42,839 nucleotides of DNA from Paucimonas sp. (GCA_028292545.1 JAQGMC010000027.1:1-42839), one strand, 5' to 3'. Counted from the first letter of the stretch, positions 30,382-39,611 are shown. The notes: generated from the sequence alone by a model not told the origin. Numbers and translations: made by a program.

Positions 30382-31686
30382 ATGAACACCTCTGACGCCA
30401 AAGCCACGCTGTCATTTACCGACGGTACGCCCTCAGTGGAATTTCCGGTCTACAAAGGGACGATCGGTCCCGATGTCGTGGATATCCGCAAGCTGTACGC
30501 CAGCACGGATAAATTCACCTATGACCCTGGGTTCCTGTCGACGGCAGCCTGCAATTCGTCGATCACCTATATCGATGGCGACAAGGGCGAGCTGCTGTAC
30601 CGCGGCTACCCGATCGAGCAGCTGGCGGTGAACTGCGACTTCCTCGAAACCTGCTACCTGTTGCTCAACGGCGAGCTGCCCAACCAGGGCCAGAAAGACA
30701 AGTTCGTCAACACCGTGACCAACCACACGATGGTGCACGAGCAGATGCAGTTCTTCTTCCGCGGTTTCCGGCGTGACGCGCACCCGATGTCGGTGCTGGT
30801 GGGCACGGTAGGCGCGCTGGCCTCGTTCTATCATGACTCGCTGGATATCAACGATCCGCATCACCGTGAAGTGTCGGCCATCCGCCTGATCGCCAAGATG
30901 CCGACCCTCGTCGCGATGGCGTACAAATATTCTGTGGGCCAGCCTTTCGTCTATCCGCAGAACGATTTGTCGTACAGCGCCAATTTCATGCGCATGATGT
31001 TTTCCACGCCGTGTGCGCCGTACAAGGTGAACGACGTACTGGTGCGCGCGCTGGACCGAATTTTGATCCTGCATGCCGACCACGAGCAGAATGCATCGAC
31101 CTCGACCGTGCGCCTGGCTGGTTCCTCGGGCGCCAATCCTTTCGCCTGTATCGCGGCTGGCATCGCCTGCCTGTGGGGCCCGGCACATGGCGGCGCCAAT
31201 GAAGCGGCGCTCAACATGCTGCGCGAGATCGGTTCGGTCGACAAGATCGGCGAATTCGTCAAGCAGGTCAAAGACAAGAATTCGGGCGTCAAGCTGATGG
31301 GCTTTGGGCACCGCGTCTACAAGAACTATGATCCGCGCGCCAAGCTGATGCGCGAAACCTGCCATGAAGTGCTGGCTGAACTGGGCCTGCAAAACGACCC
31401 GCTGTTCAAGCTGGCCATGGCGCTGGAAAAAGTCGCGCTGGAAGACGAGTACTTCGTCAGCCGCAAGCTCTATCCGAACGTCGACTTCTATTCCGGCATC
31501 GTGCAATCGGCGCTTGGCATTCCGGTTTCCCTGTTCACCGGTATCTTTGCGATGGCGCGTACGGTGGGCTGGATTGCACAGTGGAATGAAATGATTTCCG
31601 ACCCTGAGCAAAAGATTGGCCGGCCGCGCCAGTTGTATGTTGGCGCCACGCGTCGCGAAGTGCCGCCGATGGCCAAGCGCGCCTGA
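30382..31686 (+). CDS. gltA: Citrate synthase (type II, hexameric type)
   Basis: 434 residues. GltA condenses oxaloacetate and acetyl-CoA to citrate. Catalytic residues are His269 in [12 protein letters not shown], His310 in [15 protein letters not shown] and an Asp in NVDFYSGI at about 367. The 41-residue spacing between the two His matches E. coli GltA. The N-terminal domain of the Gram-negative allosteric type is present ([20 protein letters not shown]). AAGGAAGATCC precedes the ATG. A strong terminator follows. Confidence 0.97.
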   Translation: MNTSDAKATLSFTDGTPSVEFPVYKGTIGPDVVDIRKLYASTDKFTYDPGFLSTAACNSSITYIDGDKGELLYRGYPIEQLAVNCDFLETCYLLLNGELPNQGQKDKFVNTVTNHTMVHEQMQFFFRGFRRDAHPMSVLVGTVGALASFYHDSLDINDPHHREVSAIRLIAKMPTLVAMAYKYSVGQPFVYPQNDLSYSANFMRMMFSTPCAPYKVNDVLVRALDRILILHADHEQNASTSTVRLAGSSGANPFACIAAGIACLWGPAHGGANEAALNMLREIGSVDKIGEFVKQVKDKNSGVKLMGFGHRVYKNYDPRAKLMRETCHEVLAELGLQNDPLFKLAMALEKVALEDEYFVSRKLYPNVDFYSGIVQSALGIPVSLFTGIFAMARTVGWIAQWNEMISDPEQKIGRPRQLYVGATRREVPPMAKRA

Positions 31687-31703
31687 TCACGTCTGCAAGC
31701 AAT

Positions 31704-31730
31704 AAAAAGGCTGCCGCGGCAGCCTTTTTT
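31704..31730. terminator. Rho-independent terminator after gltA
   Basis: AAAAA, then the self-complementary GGCTGCCGCGGCAGCC, then TTTTTT. It is nearly the same design as the terminator at 13339-13364. It lies between convergent gltA and the F-box-like gene and can work in both directions. Confidence 0.9.
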
Positions 31731-31755
31731 GTGTCTGCAGGCCAGGCAGCGGTCA

Positions 31756-32814
31756 TCAAGTGGCGGATCGCGGCGGGATACCGGTCAGTCGCGCCAGGTC
31801 ATCTTCCCCGAGATGTGGCCAGTTTTCCTTGGCCGCCTGACGCAGGTGGGCGCACAGGTCGCGGTAAGTTTTGTCGTCGTTCTCCCGTATGCCGCGGGTC
31901 AGTTCCAGCAGCCAGGCGCAAGCCCGGGAGCCGCCCGGCTGCAGCGGGTCTGGCACCAGGCGCATGAAATGGCCGGCGTTAGCCACCGCTATCGGTATTG
32001 CCTTCTCGCCGGGGCGCGCGGCCGCGGCGCGTATCACCGATCCCAGCAAGTCCAGTAGCCAGCTGCGGATGTCGATGTCGCTGCTTGGCTGCAGGTGTTG
32101 CGCAAAATCGATACAGCTTTGCAAGACTGCTTCCCCGAATCTTTCCAGGTGGCGCAAATTTCCCTGCTGGTACAGCCGTGTCAGGACGACCTGGCGCGCA
32201 TCCCGGCGCAGGCTGCGAAGCAGTTTCTCCAGGTTGTGATTAGTGAAAGGTTCCTCCGCGGGCGGGGTGCGGGTCGAGCCCGGACTAGCCGGGTTGAGTG
32301 CGCGCTCGCGCACGACTTGCCCCCATGCCAGCATGCCCGCGACCAGGCTCGCCGCCACTGGCGCCGGACAGGAAGCTTCGCAAAATGCCGACTGCATTTG
32401 TGCCAGCAATGAGGGGAAATCCGACTGGGTCAGCTGCCTGTCGGCTTCAGCACCAATTGGCGTGCATTTGAGGCGCAGCGATGGATCGAAGACGAGGAAA
32501 TGCAGCATCCGGGCATCCTGTGACTGGGCAAAGCTGCACCAGGCTGGCGCTGCCACCAGGCTGCCCCAGGTCTGCAGTACCCAGCTTGCCCATAGCAGGC
32601 GTTCGGCGCTCGATTCCGGCTGCACTGAACGAAGCAGCGGTTCAGTCGTTTCCGATAGCAAGCGCCGGAAATCGCGGCTGACGCATGCCAAAGCGCGCAC
32701 GGTCCGCGGCGCGCGTATGCGCAGCACCGCCTGTTTAAGCAGATCCTCTGGCAGGTCTGCCCAAGTGCCTTGGGCCGGTCCGGGCCGGTAAGCTGTAATG
32801 CTAGTGTTCATCAT
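31756..32814 (-). CDS. F-box-like domain protein, possible host-directed effector
   Basis: 352 residues from the ATG at 32814, with a second ATG at the next codon. Residues about 18-60 read ADLPEDLLKQAVLRIRAPRT then VRALACVSRDFRRLL. They fit the F-box pattern: Leu-Pro, an acidic-plus-hydrophobic helix, a middle helix and the Val/Cys-Ser-Arg-x-Phe/Trp-Arg-x-Leu end. The rest is helical with no repeat, signal peptide or membrane span that I recognise. F-box domains bind Skp1 in eukaryotic ubiquitin ligases; in bacteria they are known mainly from proteins delivered into eukaryotic hosts, such as Ralstonia GALA proteins and Agrobacterium VirF. There are no leucine-rich repeats here. The gene is alone, on the opposite strand between gltA and odhA. 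The F-box call is moderate; effector status is inference. Confidence 0.7.
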   Translation of the reverse strand: MMNTSITAYRPGPAQGTWADLPEDLLKQAVLRIRAPRTVRALACVSRDFRRLLSETTEPLLRSVQPESSAERLLWASWVLQTWGSLVAAPAWCSFAQSQDARMLHFLVFDPSLRLKCTPIGAEADRQLTQSDFPSLLAQMQSAFCEASCPAPVAASLVAGMLAWGQVVRERALNPASPGSTRTPPAEEPFTNHNLEKLLRSLRRDARQVVLTRLYQQGNLRHLERFGEAVLQSCIDFAQHLQPSSDIDIRSWLLDLLGSVIRAAAARPGEKAIPIAVANAGHFMRLVPDPLQPGGSRACAWLLELTRGIRENDDKTYRDLCAHLRQAAKENWPHLGEDDLARLTGIPPRSAT

Positions 32815-32873
32815 GGGGTCCGTAAAAAATTGACTAGGTCACAGCTGCCCTTGGCTTGTTGGCGTCATGCCCA

Positions 32874-32885
32874 TGATCTAGATCA
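32874..32885. promoter_or_regulatory. Palindrome TGATCTAGATCA, FNR-like
   Basis: A perfect 12-bp palindrome. With its flanks (ATGAT-CTAG-ATCAG) it matches the FNR/ANR consensus TTGAT-N4-ATCAA at eight of ten positions. It is centred about 65 bp upstream of the F-box-like gene. The functional call is tentative. Confidence 0.35.
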
Positions 32886-33042
32886 GAGAGTAGTGGATGC
32901 GAGCGAAGGGCCCGCGCTGATTGCTGCAGCTGGCGTCTGGATTCCCTTCTTCGTCCGCTGATCGTATTCGCGCTTGCCAGATTGGCAGTTGCGCATGCCG
33001 GGTACCGCCCAACGGTAAATCGGGTTGCCGGCGCGCCCTGGT

Positions 33043-33074
33043 TTTGTGTCAATGCTGTCACTTGGCGACACAAA
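33043..33074. promoter_or_regulatory. Inverted repeat TTTGTGTC-N16-GACACAAA upstream of odhA
   Basis: Perfect 8-bp arms separated by 16 bp, located about 40 bp upstream of the candidate odhA -10. The spacing suits two half-sites on one helix face or a cruciform. The regulator is unknown. Confidence 0.4.
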
Positions 33075-33095
33075 TAAAGGGTGGCCGCAGGTTCC

Positions 33096-33119
33096 GTCAC
33101 AGTGACGTTGTGCTATGCT
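33096..33119 (+). promoter_or_regulatory. Candidate odhA promoter with overlapping palindrome
   Basis: TATGCT (33114-33119) is a plausible -10. The palindrome GTCAC-A-GTGAC (33096-33106) occupies the -35/spacer region, where a bound repressor would block polymerase. The -35 is poor. Transcription from here gives a leader of about 240 bases. Confidence 0.35.
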
Positions 33120-33336
33120 TCGCGGCTGTGAAACACCGGTTGTGCTGTGAGCTTCTTCGCCATTGAAGTCCGCGCCGCCGATGTCATTTGCAAGGTGTGG
33201 CTGTTCAGTCTTTCCGGTTGGTTCACCCCGCCCGATTAACTTGTCCCATATCGCAATACCCGGTCCTTCCCCACAACTTGATATGCAATCCGCTAACCGG
33301 TCAGGCCGTGTCGCGGAAGGTTCATGAACCCGCTAA

Positions 33337-33353
33337 CTTCGCGAAGCGCGAAG
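33337..33353 (+). promoter_or_regulatory. Hairpin directly before the odhA ribosome binding site
   Basis: CTTCGCG-AAG-CGCGAAG forms a 7-bp stem whose 3' arm ends just before AAAGGTGAG, the odhA ribosome binding site. It could affect translation initiation or protect the mRNA 5' end. Confidence 0.45.
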
Positions 33354-33367
33354 AAAGGTGAGCAAAG

Positions 33368-36223
33368 ATGATGCAGAACTCCTTCTCCAACTCGTATCTG
33401 TTTGGAGGTAACGCACCGTACGTTGAAGAACTGTACGAGGCTTATCTCAACAATCCGGGTTCCGTTCCCGACAACTGGCGCGCCTATTTCGACGCCATGC
33501 AGCACGTACCCGCGGTCGATGGCAGCAGCCGTCCCGACGTCGCGCATGCACCCGTCATCGCCTCCTTTGCCGAGCGTGCCAAGCAAGGCCCGATCCGCAC
33601 CGTCACTGCCAGCGCCGATGTTGAAATGGGCCGCAAGCGCGTGGCCGCCACGCAGCTGGTCGGCGCACATCGCTTCCTGGGCAACCGTTGGGCCAACCTC
33701 GATCCGCTGCAACGCCAGGAGCGTCCGGCCATTCCTGAACTCGAACCCGCCTTTTACGGGTTCACCGATGCCGACATGGACATCGTGTTCAACATCAGCA
33801 ATACCTACTTTGGCAGCGAAACCGCGACCTTGCGCGACCTGCTGAATGCGTTGCGCGACACCTACTGCCGCAGCATCGGCGCCGAATTCATGTACGTGAC
33901 CGACCCGACGCAGAAGCGCTGGCTGCAGGAAAGGCTGGAATCGACCCGCGCCAGCGCCACCTTCAGCCCCGAGAAAAAGAAACACATCCTCGAACGCCTG
34001 ACTGCGGCCGAAGGCCTGGAACGCTACCTGCACACGAAATACGTCGGCCAGAAGCGCTTTTCACTGGAAGGCGGCGAAAGCTTCATCGCGTCGCTGGATG
34101 AAACCATACAGCGCGCCGGCGCCCTCGGCGTGCAGGAAATCGTGATTGGCATGGCCCACCGTGGCCGCCTGAACGTGCTGGTCAACACCCTGGGCAAGAT
34201 GCCGCAAGACCTGTTCGCCGAATTCGAAGGTCGGCATGCAGACGACCTGCCCGCCGGCGACGTCAAATACCACCAGGGCTTTTCATCCGACATCACCACC
34301 TCGGGCGGCCCGGTCCACCTGTCGCTGGCCTTCAATCCTTCGCACCTGGAAATCGTGAACCCGGTGGTGGAAGGCTCGGTCAAGGCGCGCATGGAACGCC
34401 GTGGCGACAAGGATGGTTCGCAAGTGCTGCCGATCCTGGTCCACGGCGACGCCGCATTCGCGGGCCAGGGCGTGGTGATGGAAACGCTGAACCTGGCCCA
34501 GACCCGCGGCTATGGCACCGGCGGCACCGTGCATATCGTGATCAACAACCAGATCGGCTTCACCACCTCCGACCCGCGCGACTCGCACTCGACGCTGTAC
34601 TGCTCGGACGTGGTCAAGATGATCGAGGCGCCGGTGCTGCACGTGAATGGCGATGATGCCGAAGCCGTGGTGCTGGCTTCGCAAATCGCGATGGACTACC
34701 GGATGGAGTTCAAGAAGGACATCGTGGTCGACATCGTTTGCTTCCGCAAGCTCGGCCACAACGAGCAAGACACGCCGGCGCTGACGCAGCCGCTGATGTA
34801 CAAGAAGATCGCCAAGCATCCCGGCACCCGCCGCCTGTATGCCGACAAGCTGGAAGCACAAGGCGCAATCGGCAAGGGTGAGGGCGAGGAAATGGTCAAG
34901 GCATTCCGCGATGCGATGGATGCCGGCCGCCACACCGTGGATCCGGTCATCTCCAACTTCAAGAGCAAGTACGCGGTCGACTGGATGCCCTTCCTGAACC
35001 GCAAATGGACCGATGCCGCTGACACCGCGGTGCCGCTGGCGGAGCTGAAGCGCCTGGCGGGCCGCATCACGACCGTGCCGGAGGGCTTCAAGCCGCATTC
35101 GCTGGTGGAAAAAGTGCTGGCTGACCGTGCCGCCATGGGCCGCGGCGACATGAACCTGGATTGGGGCATGGGCGAACACCTGGCGCTGGCTTCGCTGCTG
35201 TCCTCGGGCTATGCAGTGCGCCTGACGGGCCAGGATGCCGGGCGCGGCACCTTCGTGCATCGCCATTCGGTGCTGCATGACCAGAACCGCGAGCGCTGGG
35301 ACCAGGGCAGCTATATCCCGCTGCAAAACATTTCCGAACAACAGGCGCCGTTCACGGTGATCGACTCGGTGCTGTCCGAGGAAGCCGTGCTGGCTTTCGA
35401 ATATGGCTTTTCGACCGCCGAGCCAAACACGCTGACGATCTGGGAAGCGCAATTCGGCGACTTCGCCAATGGCGCGCAAGTCGTGATCGACCAGTTCATC
35501 AGCTCCGGCGAAGTGAAATGGGGCCGCGCCTCCGGCCTGGCGATGATGCTGCCGCACGGCTATGAAGGGCAGGGACCGGAACACTCGTCGGCACGCATTG
35601 AGCGTTTCCTGCAGCTGTGCGCCGACAACAACATGCAAGTGATCCAGCCGACGACGGCGGCCCAGATCTTCCACCTGCTGCGGCGCCAGATGATCCGCCT
35701 GTTCAGGAAGCCACTGATCATCTTCACGCCCAAGTCGCTGCTGCGCAACAAGGAGGCCGGTTCTTCCCTGGCAGAACTGGCCAAGGGCAGCTTCCAGACC
35801 GTCATCGGCGAAGTGGATGACAAGATCGATGCGAAGAAGGTCAAGCGCGTCATCGCCTGCTCCGGCAAGGTGTATTACGACCTGGTGGGCGCGCGCAAGG
35901 ATCGCGGCGCCAGCGATGTCGCCATCATCCGCCTGGAACAGCTGTATCCGTTCCCGCACAAGGCTGTCGCTGCCGAACTGAAGAAATTCCCCAATTTCAC
36001 CGAACTGGTGTGGGCCCAGGATGAGCCGCAAAACCAGGGTCCATGGTTCCAGATCCAGCACAACATCTTCGAAAACCTGGAGGACGGGCAAAAGATGGCC
36101 TATGCCGGCCGTCCCGCCAGCGCATCGCCGGCGGTGGGCTATTACGACAAGCACTATGCCCAGCAAAAAGCCTTGCTCGACGCTGCATTCTCGAAGCTCA
36201 AGGGCTTCGTCCTGACCAAGTAA
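33368..36223 (+). CDS. odhA: 2-oxoglutarate dehydrogenase E1 component
   Basis: 951 residues (also named sucA). E1 decarboxylates 2-oxoglutarate with thiamine diphosphate and transfers the succinyl group to E2 lipoyl. The N-terminus SNSYLFGGNAPYVEELYEAY is typical. GMAHRGRLNVLVNTLGK and the GDAAFAGQGVVMETLNL segment form the ThDP/Mg site. IVVDIVCFRKLGHNEQDTPA and LPHGYEGQGPEHSSARIERF are further signatures. It has a strong ribosome binding site, and odhB and lpd follow, giving the whole complex. Two adjacent ATGs (33368 and 33371) are possible starts. Confidence 0.97.
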   Translation: MMQNSFSNSYLFGGNAPYVEELYEAYLNNPGSVPDNWRAYFDAMQHVPAVDGSSRPDVAHAPVIASFAERAKQGPIRTVTASADVEMGRKRVAATQLVGAHRFLGNRWANLDPLQRQERPAIPELEPAFYGFTDADMDIVFNISNTYFGSETATLRDLLNALRDTYCRSIGAEFMYVTDPTQKRWLQERLESTRASATFSPEKKKHILERLTAAEGLERYLHTKYVGQKRFSLEGGESFIASLDETIQRAGALGVQEIVIGMAHRGRLNVLVNTLGKMPQDLFAEFEGRHADDLPAGDVKYHQGFSSDITTSGGPVHLSLAFNPSHLEIVNPVVEGSVKARMERRGDKDGSQVLPILVHGDAAFAGQGVVMETLNLAQTRGYGTGGTVHIVINNQIGFTTSDPRDSHSTLYCSDVVKMIEAPVLHVNGDDAEAVVLASQIAMDYRMEFKKDIVVDIVCFRKLGHNEQDTPALTQPLMYKKIAKHPGTRRLYADKLEAQGAIGKGEGEEMVKAFRDAMDAGRHTVDPVISNFKSKYAVDWMPFLNRKWTDAADTAVPLAELKRLAGRITTVPEGFKPHSLVEKVLADRAAMGRGDMNLDWGMGEHLALASLLSSGYAVRLTGQDAGRGTFVHRHSVLHDQNRERWDQGSYIPLQNISEQQAPFTVIDSVLSEEAVLAFEYGFSTAEPNTLTIWEAQFGDFANGAQVVIDQFISSGEVKWGRASGLAMMLPHGYEGQGPEHSSARIERFLQLCADNNMQVIQPTTAAQIFHLLRRQMIRLFRKPLIIFTPKSLLRNKEAGSSLAELAKGSFQTVIGEVDDKIDAKKVKRVIACSGKVYYDLVGARKDRGASDVAIIRLEQLYPFPHKAVAAELKKFPNFTELVWAQDEPQNQGPWFQIQHNIFENLEDGQKMAYAGRPASASPAVGYYDKHYAQQKALLDAAFSKLKGFVLTK

Positions 36224-36228
36224 ACACG

Positions 36229-36259
36229 CTGCGGCGCGCCGGAAGCCGGCGCGCCGCAG
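36229..36259 (+). promoter_or_regulatory. Very stable 14-bp hairpin between odhA and odhB
   Basis: CTGCGGCGCGCCGG and CCGGCGCGCCGCAG pair perfectly around a 3-base AAG loop. It lies in the 60-bp gap just after the odhA stop. No T-tract follows, and the odhB ribosome binding site (GGAG) lies 14 bases downstream. It probably shields the odhA mRNA 3' end or attenuates read-through. Confidence 0.6.
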
Positions 36260-36283
36260 GAACAATTCGAATCGGAGAGTTAT

Positions 36284-37564
36284 ATGGCAATTCTTGATGT
36301 GCAAGTTCCCCAGCTGTCGGAGTCGGTGGCTGAAGCCACGCTGTTGCAATGGCATAAAAAGCCCGGCCAGGCCGTCACCCGCGATGAAAACCTGATCGAC
36401 ATTGAAACCGACAAGGTCGTGCTCGAGTTGCCGGCGCCCGCATCAGGCGTCATCACTGAAGTGTTGAAACCCGACGGCAGCACCGTCGTGGCTGGTGAAA
36501 TCATTGCCCGCATCGATACGGAAGCCGTGGCTGGCGCTGCCGCCCCGGCCGCCGCCGCGCCTGCTGCTGCGCAGGCGCCGGCCGCCGCGCCAGCTGCGGC
36601 AGCAGCTACCACAGCAGCTGCGCCGGCCTCAACCGTTGCAGCCGGTATCGCCATGCCGGCCGCCGCCAAGATGCTGGCCGAAAACAACATGAGCGCCAGC
36701 CAGGTTGCTGGCACCGGCCGTGACGGCCGCGTGACCAAGGGCGACGTCATCGGTGCGGTGCAAGCCAGGCCAGCCGCGGCGCCCGCGGCGCCTTCGGCCC
36801 CGTCTGCGCCCGCTGCGCGCCCGGCGCTGCAAGCGGTGGCCGCTCCCGCCATCAACCTCGGCGACCGGCCGGAAGAGCGGGTGCCGATGAGCCGCCTGCG
36901 CGCCCGCATCGCCGAGCGCCTGCTGCAATCGCAGTCGACCAACGCCATCCTGACCACCTTCAATGAAGTCAACATGAAGCCGGTGATGGACCTGCGCAAC
37001 AAGTACAAGGACCGGTTCGAGAAGGAGCATGGCGTCAAGCTCGGCTTCATGTCGTTTTTCGTCAAGGCTGCGGTCGCAGCGCTGAAGAAATATCCGGTCA
37101 TCAATGCCTCGGTGGATGGCACTGACATCGTCTACCACGGTTATTTCGACATCGGCATTGCCGTCGGATCGCCGCGCGGCCTGGTCGTGCCCATCCTGCG
37201 TAACTGCGACCAGATGACGATTGCCGACATTGAAAAGAAGATCGGCGAATTCGGCACCAAGGCCAAGGATGGCAAGCTGACGCTGGAAGAGCTTACCGGC
37301 GGCACGTTCTCGATCTCCAATGGCGGCGTGTTCGGCTCGATGCTGTCGACCCCGATCATCAACCCGCCGCAATCGGCCATCCTCGGCGTGCATGCAACCA
37401 AGGAGCGTCCGGTGGTGGAGGACGGCCAGATCGTGATCCGCCCAATCAATTACCTGGCGCTGTCGTATGACCATCGCATCATCGACGGCCGCGAAGCAGT
37501 GCTGGGCCTGGTGGCGATGAAGGAAGCGCTGGAAGATCCGGCACGCCTGCTGCTGGAACTGTAA
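36284..37564 (+). CDS. odhB: 2-oxoglutarate dehydrogenase E2 (dihydrolipoyl succinyltransferase)
   Basis: 426 residues (also named sucB). E2 passes succinyl from its lipoyl arm to CoA. There is one lipoyl domain (about 1-78) with the lipoylated Lys44 in [11 protein letters not shown]. An Ala/Pro-rich swinging linker (83-120) is followed by the peripheral subunit-binding domain (about 123-160, [14 protein letters not shown] then [13 protein letters not shown]) and a second Ala/Pro linker. The catalytic domain has [13 protein letters not shown] and the active site [13 protein letters not shown] with His397 and Asp401. It is complete, with GGAG before the ATG. Confidence 0.97.
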   Translation: MAILDVQVPQLSESVAEATLLQWHKKPGQAVTRDENLIDIETDKVVLELPAPASGVITEVLKPDGSTVVAGEIIARIDTEAVAGAAAPAAAAPAAAQAPAAAPAAAAATTAAAPASTVAAGIAMPAAAKMLAENNMSASQVAGTGRDGRVTKGDVIGAVQARPAAAPAAPSAPSAPAARPALQAVAAPAINLGDRPEERVPMSRLRARIAERLLQSQSTNAILTTFNEVNMKPVMDLRNKYKDRFEKEHGVKLGFMSFFVKAAVAALKKYPVINASVDGTDIVYHGYFDIGIAVGSPRGLVVPILRNCDQMTIADIEKKIGEFGTKAKDGKLTLEELTGGTFSISNGGVFGSMLSTPIINPPQSAILGVHATKERPVVEDGQIVIRPINYLALSYDHRIIDGREAVLGLVAMKEALEDPARLLLEL

Positions 37565-37665
37565 GCAGGCGCCGCGGCACACAGGATGCGGGGAGGGCGC
37601 AAGCACGCTCGCCCTGCCCGCCGCCTGCGCCTGGCGCAACCTGAATCGATCACAAGGAAAACAAC

Positions 37666-39093
37666 ATGTCCAAGAATTTTGACGTCGTCGTCATCGGCGG
37701 CGGCCCTGGCGGCTATGTCGCCGCCATCCGCGCAGCCCAGCTCGGCCTTTCAACCGCTTGCATCGACGACTGGAAGAACGACAAGGGCGGTCCCGCGCCG
37801 GGCGGCACCTGCACCAACGTCGGCTGCATCCCGTCCAAGGCCTTGCTGCAGTCATCCGAAAATTTCGACCATGCCAGCCATACGTTTGCCGACCACGGCA
37901 TCAGCATCAAGGGCATGGAAATGAACGTCGGCAAAATGCTGGCGCGCAAGGACACCGTCGTCAAACAAAACAATGACGGCATCCTTTACCTGTTCAAGAA
38001 GAACAAGGTCACCTTCTTTCACGGCCTCGGTGCTTTCACGCGGGCGGTCGAGGGCGGCTATGAAATCAGCGTCAGCGGCACAGCCTCTGAAACCCTGGTG
38101 GCCAAGCATGTGATCGTTGCCACCGGTTCCAGCGCGCGCGCCTTGCCGGGCGCGGATTTCGATGAAAAAACCGTGTTGTCCAATACCGGCGCGCTGGCCA
38201 TCGGCGACGTGCCCAAGCGCCTGGGCGTGATTGGCGCCGGCGTCATCGGCCTGGAGATGGGCAGCGTCTGGCGCCGCCTTGGCGCCCAAGTGACGGTGCT
38301 GGAAGCGCTCCCCACTTTCCTGGGTGCGGTCGACGAGCAGATCGCCAAGGAAGCCTTCAAGCTTTTCACCAAGCAGGGCCTGGCGATTTCGCTCGGGGTG
38401 AAGATTGGCGCCATCACCAATTCCGGCAGCGAAGTCAGCGTCGATTACACCGACGACAAGGGCGCGGCGCAAAAAGCCGTGTTCGACAAGCTGATCGTCT
38501 CGATTGGCCGCATCCCCAACACGCGCGGATTGAATGCGGAAGCAGTCGGACTCAAGCTTGATGAACGCGGTTTTGTCGCCGTCGATGCGGATTGCCGCAG
38601 CAGCCTGCCCAACGTCTGGGCCGTGGGCGACGTGGTGCGCGGGCCGATGCTGGCCCACAAGGCAGAGGAAGAGGGCGTCGCAGTTGCCGAGCGCATTGCC
38701 GGTCAACATGGGCATGTGAACTTCAATACAATTCCCTGGGTCATATATACATCTCCGGAAATTGCCTGGGTCGGGCGCACCGAGCAGCAACTGAAGGCCG
38801 ATGGCGTGGCTTACAAAGCCGGCAGCTTCCCCTTCCTTGCCAACGGGCGGGCGCGCGCGCTGGGCGATACGTCAGGCATGGTCAAAATGCTTGCTGACGC
38901 AAAAACGGATGAAATCCTTGGCGTGCACATCATCGGGCCGATGGCGTCGGAACTGATTTCCGAAGCAGTGGTGGCGATGGAATTCCGCGCTTCGTCCGAA
39001 GACATTGCGCGCATTTGCCATGCCCACCCCTCGCTGTCCGAGGCGACCAAGGAAGCGGCGCTTGCAGTGGATAAGCGGGCGCTCAACTTTTGA
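37666..39093 (+). CDS. lpd: Dihydrolipoyl dehydrogenase (E3)
   Basis: 475 residues. E3 reoxidises the dihydrolipoyl arm with FAD and NAD. The FAD loop GGGPGG is at 11-16, the redox-active disulphide Cys49/Cys54 in [15 protein letters not shown], the NAD-binding loop in [20 protein letters not shown], and the C-terminal His454 in [16 protein letters not shown]. There is no N-terminal lipoyl domain. Its place after odhB suggests it serves 2-oxoglutarate dehydrogenase. AAGGA precedes the ATG. Confidence 0.96.
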   Translation: MSKNFDVVVIGGGPGGYVAAIRAAQLGLSTACIDDWKNDKGGPAPGGTCTNVGCIPSKALLQSSENFDHASHTFADHGISIKGMEMNVGKMLARKDTVVKQNNDGILYLFKKNKVTFFHGLGAFTRAVEGGYEISVSGTASETLVAKHVIVATGSSARALPGADFDEKTVLSNTGALAIGDVPKRLGVIGAGVIGLEMGSVWRRLGAQVTVLEALPTFLGAVDEQIAKEAFKLFTKQGLAISLGVKIGAITNSGSEVSVDYTDDKGAAQKAVFDKLIVSIGRIPNTRGLNAEAVGLKLDERGFVAVDADCRSSLPNVWAVGDVVRGPMLAHKAEEEGVAVAERIAGQHGHVNFNTIPWVIYTSPEIAWVGRTEQQLKADGVAYKAGSFPFLANGRARALGDTSGMVKMLADAKTDEILGVHIIGPMASELISEAVVAMEFRASSEDIARICHAHPSLSEATKEAALAVDKRALNF

Positions 39094-39170
39094 TGGCGCG
39101 TGTCGCGGCCGGAAGGTCGCGACTGTTTGCCAGCCGTGGCTGGCGTGGACCTCAAAGCGAAAGGCATGGC

Positions 39171-39611
39171 ATGCGTGGCTTGCACCTGTTGACGACGGCA
39201 TTGCTGCTTGCGGGCTGCGCAAGCAATCCGGCAAACCAGGCTGGTAGCGGCAATGTGGAAATCCTTGCAGTGAGCCAGGGCCAGGCCGTGGCCGGCGCCC
39301 AATGCGTGGCAGCCAATGCTGCCGGGCGCTGGGACTTCACCGCGCCTGCCACGCTGCAGACCGGCGCGCCGGCCGGCGACTTGCGCGTCAGTTGCAGCAA
39401 GCCAGGCTATCGCAGCTCTGAAGTCCTGTACCGGCCCGGCCCCTATAGCGGGGTTGGCGGGGGCGGCTATCCCAATGTGGGCGTGGGGGTGGGCGGCGGC
39501 AGCGGCGGCGTGGGTGTGGGCTTTGGTTTCAACCTGCCCATCGGCGGCACGGGCGGCGCAAGTGCAGGTGGCTATCCGCCGCGCATCGTGGTGGAAATGA
39601 ATCCGCAGTAA
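39171..39611 (+). CDS. Glycine-rich lipoprotein
   Basis: 146 residues from the ATG at 39171, with AAAGG upstream. A frame stays open to 39090, but the lipoprotein signal sets the start: MRGLHLLTTALLLAGCASN, lipobox LLAGC with Cys16. The mature part has a small domain (NVEILAVSQGQAVAGAQCVA, then DLRVSCSKPGYRSSEVLY) that looks like a short beta-sandwich with a Cys pair. A Gly/Val-rich stretch at about 90-135 follows. Ser after the lipid Cys at +3 favours outer-membrane sorting. It is inserted between lpd and zapE. The function is unknown. Confidence 0.8.
   Translation: MRGLHLLTTALLLAGCASNPANQAGSGNVEILAVSQGQAVAGAQCVAANAAGRWDFTAPATLQTGAPAGDLRVSCSKPGYRSSEVLYRPGPYSGVGGGGYPNVGVGVGGGSGGVGVGFGFNLPIGGTGGASAGGYPPRIVVEMNPQ

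Larger units (their letters stand above)
32815..33367. other. Divergent spacer of 553 bp between the F-box-like gene and odhA
   Basis: No convincing gene. Reading towards odhA it contains a 12-bp palindrome (32874-32885), an inverted repeat with 16-bp spacing (33043-33074), a palindrome near a candidate -10 (33096-33119), a 240-base leader and a hairpin just before the odhA ribosome binding site (33337-33353). A 48-codon frame starting at 33181 has no coding character. Confidence 0.6.

Noticed and set aside
32815..33010. Type III-type regulatory box (hrp or PIP-like) upstream of the F-box-like gene
   Set aside because: I looked for GGAACC-N15/16-CCAC-N2-A and TTCG-N16-TTCG patterns; no good match was found.
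33181..33327. 48-codon upstream reading frame in the odhA leader
   Set aside because: It has no ribosome binding site, shows poor third-position GC bias and has no recognisable sequence.
34283..36355. 690-codon open frame on the minus strand
   Set aside because: It is antisense to odhA, whose motifs are complete; the product is His/Arg/Ala-rich as expected from the reverse frame of GC-rich coding DNA.
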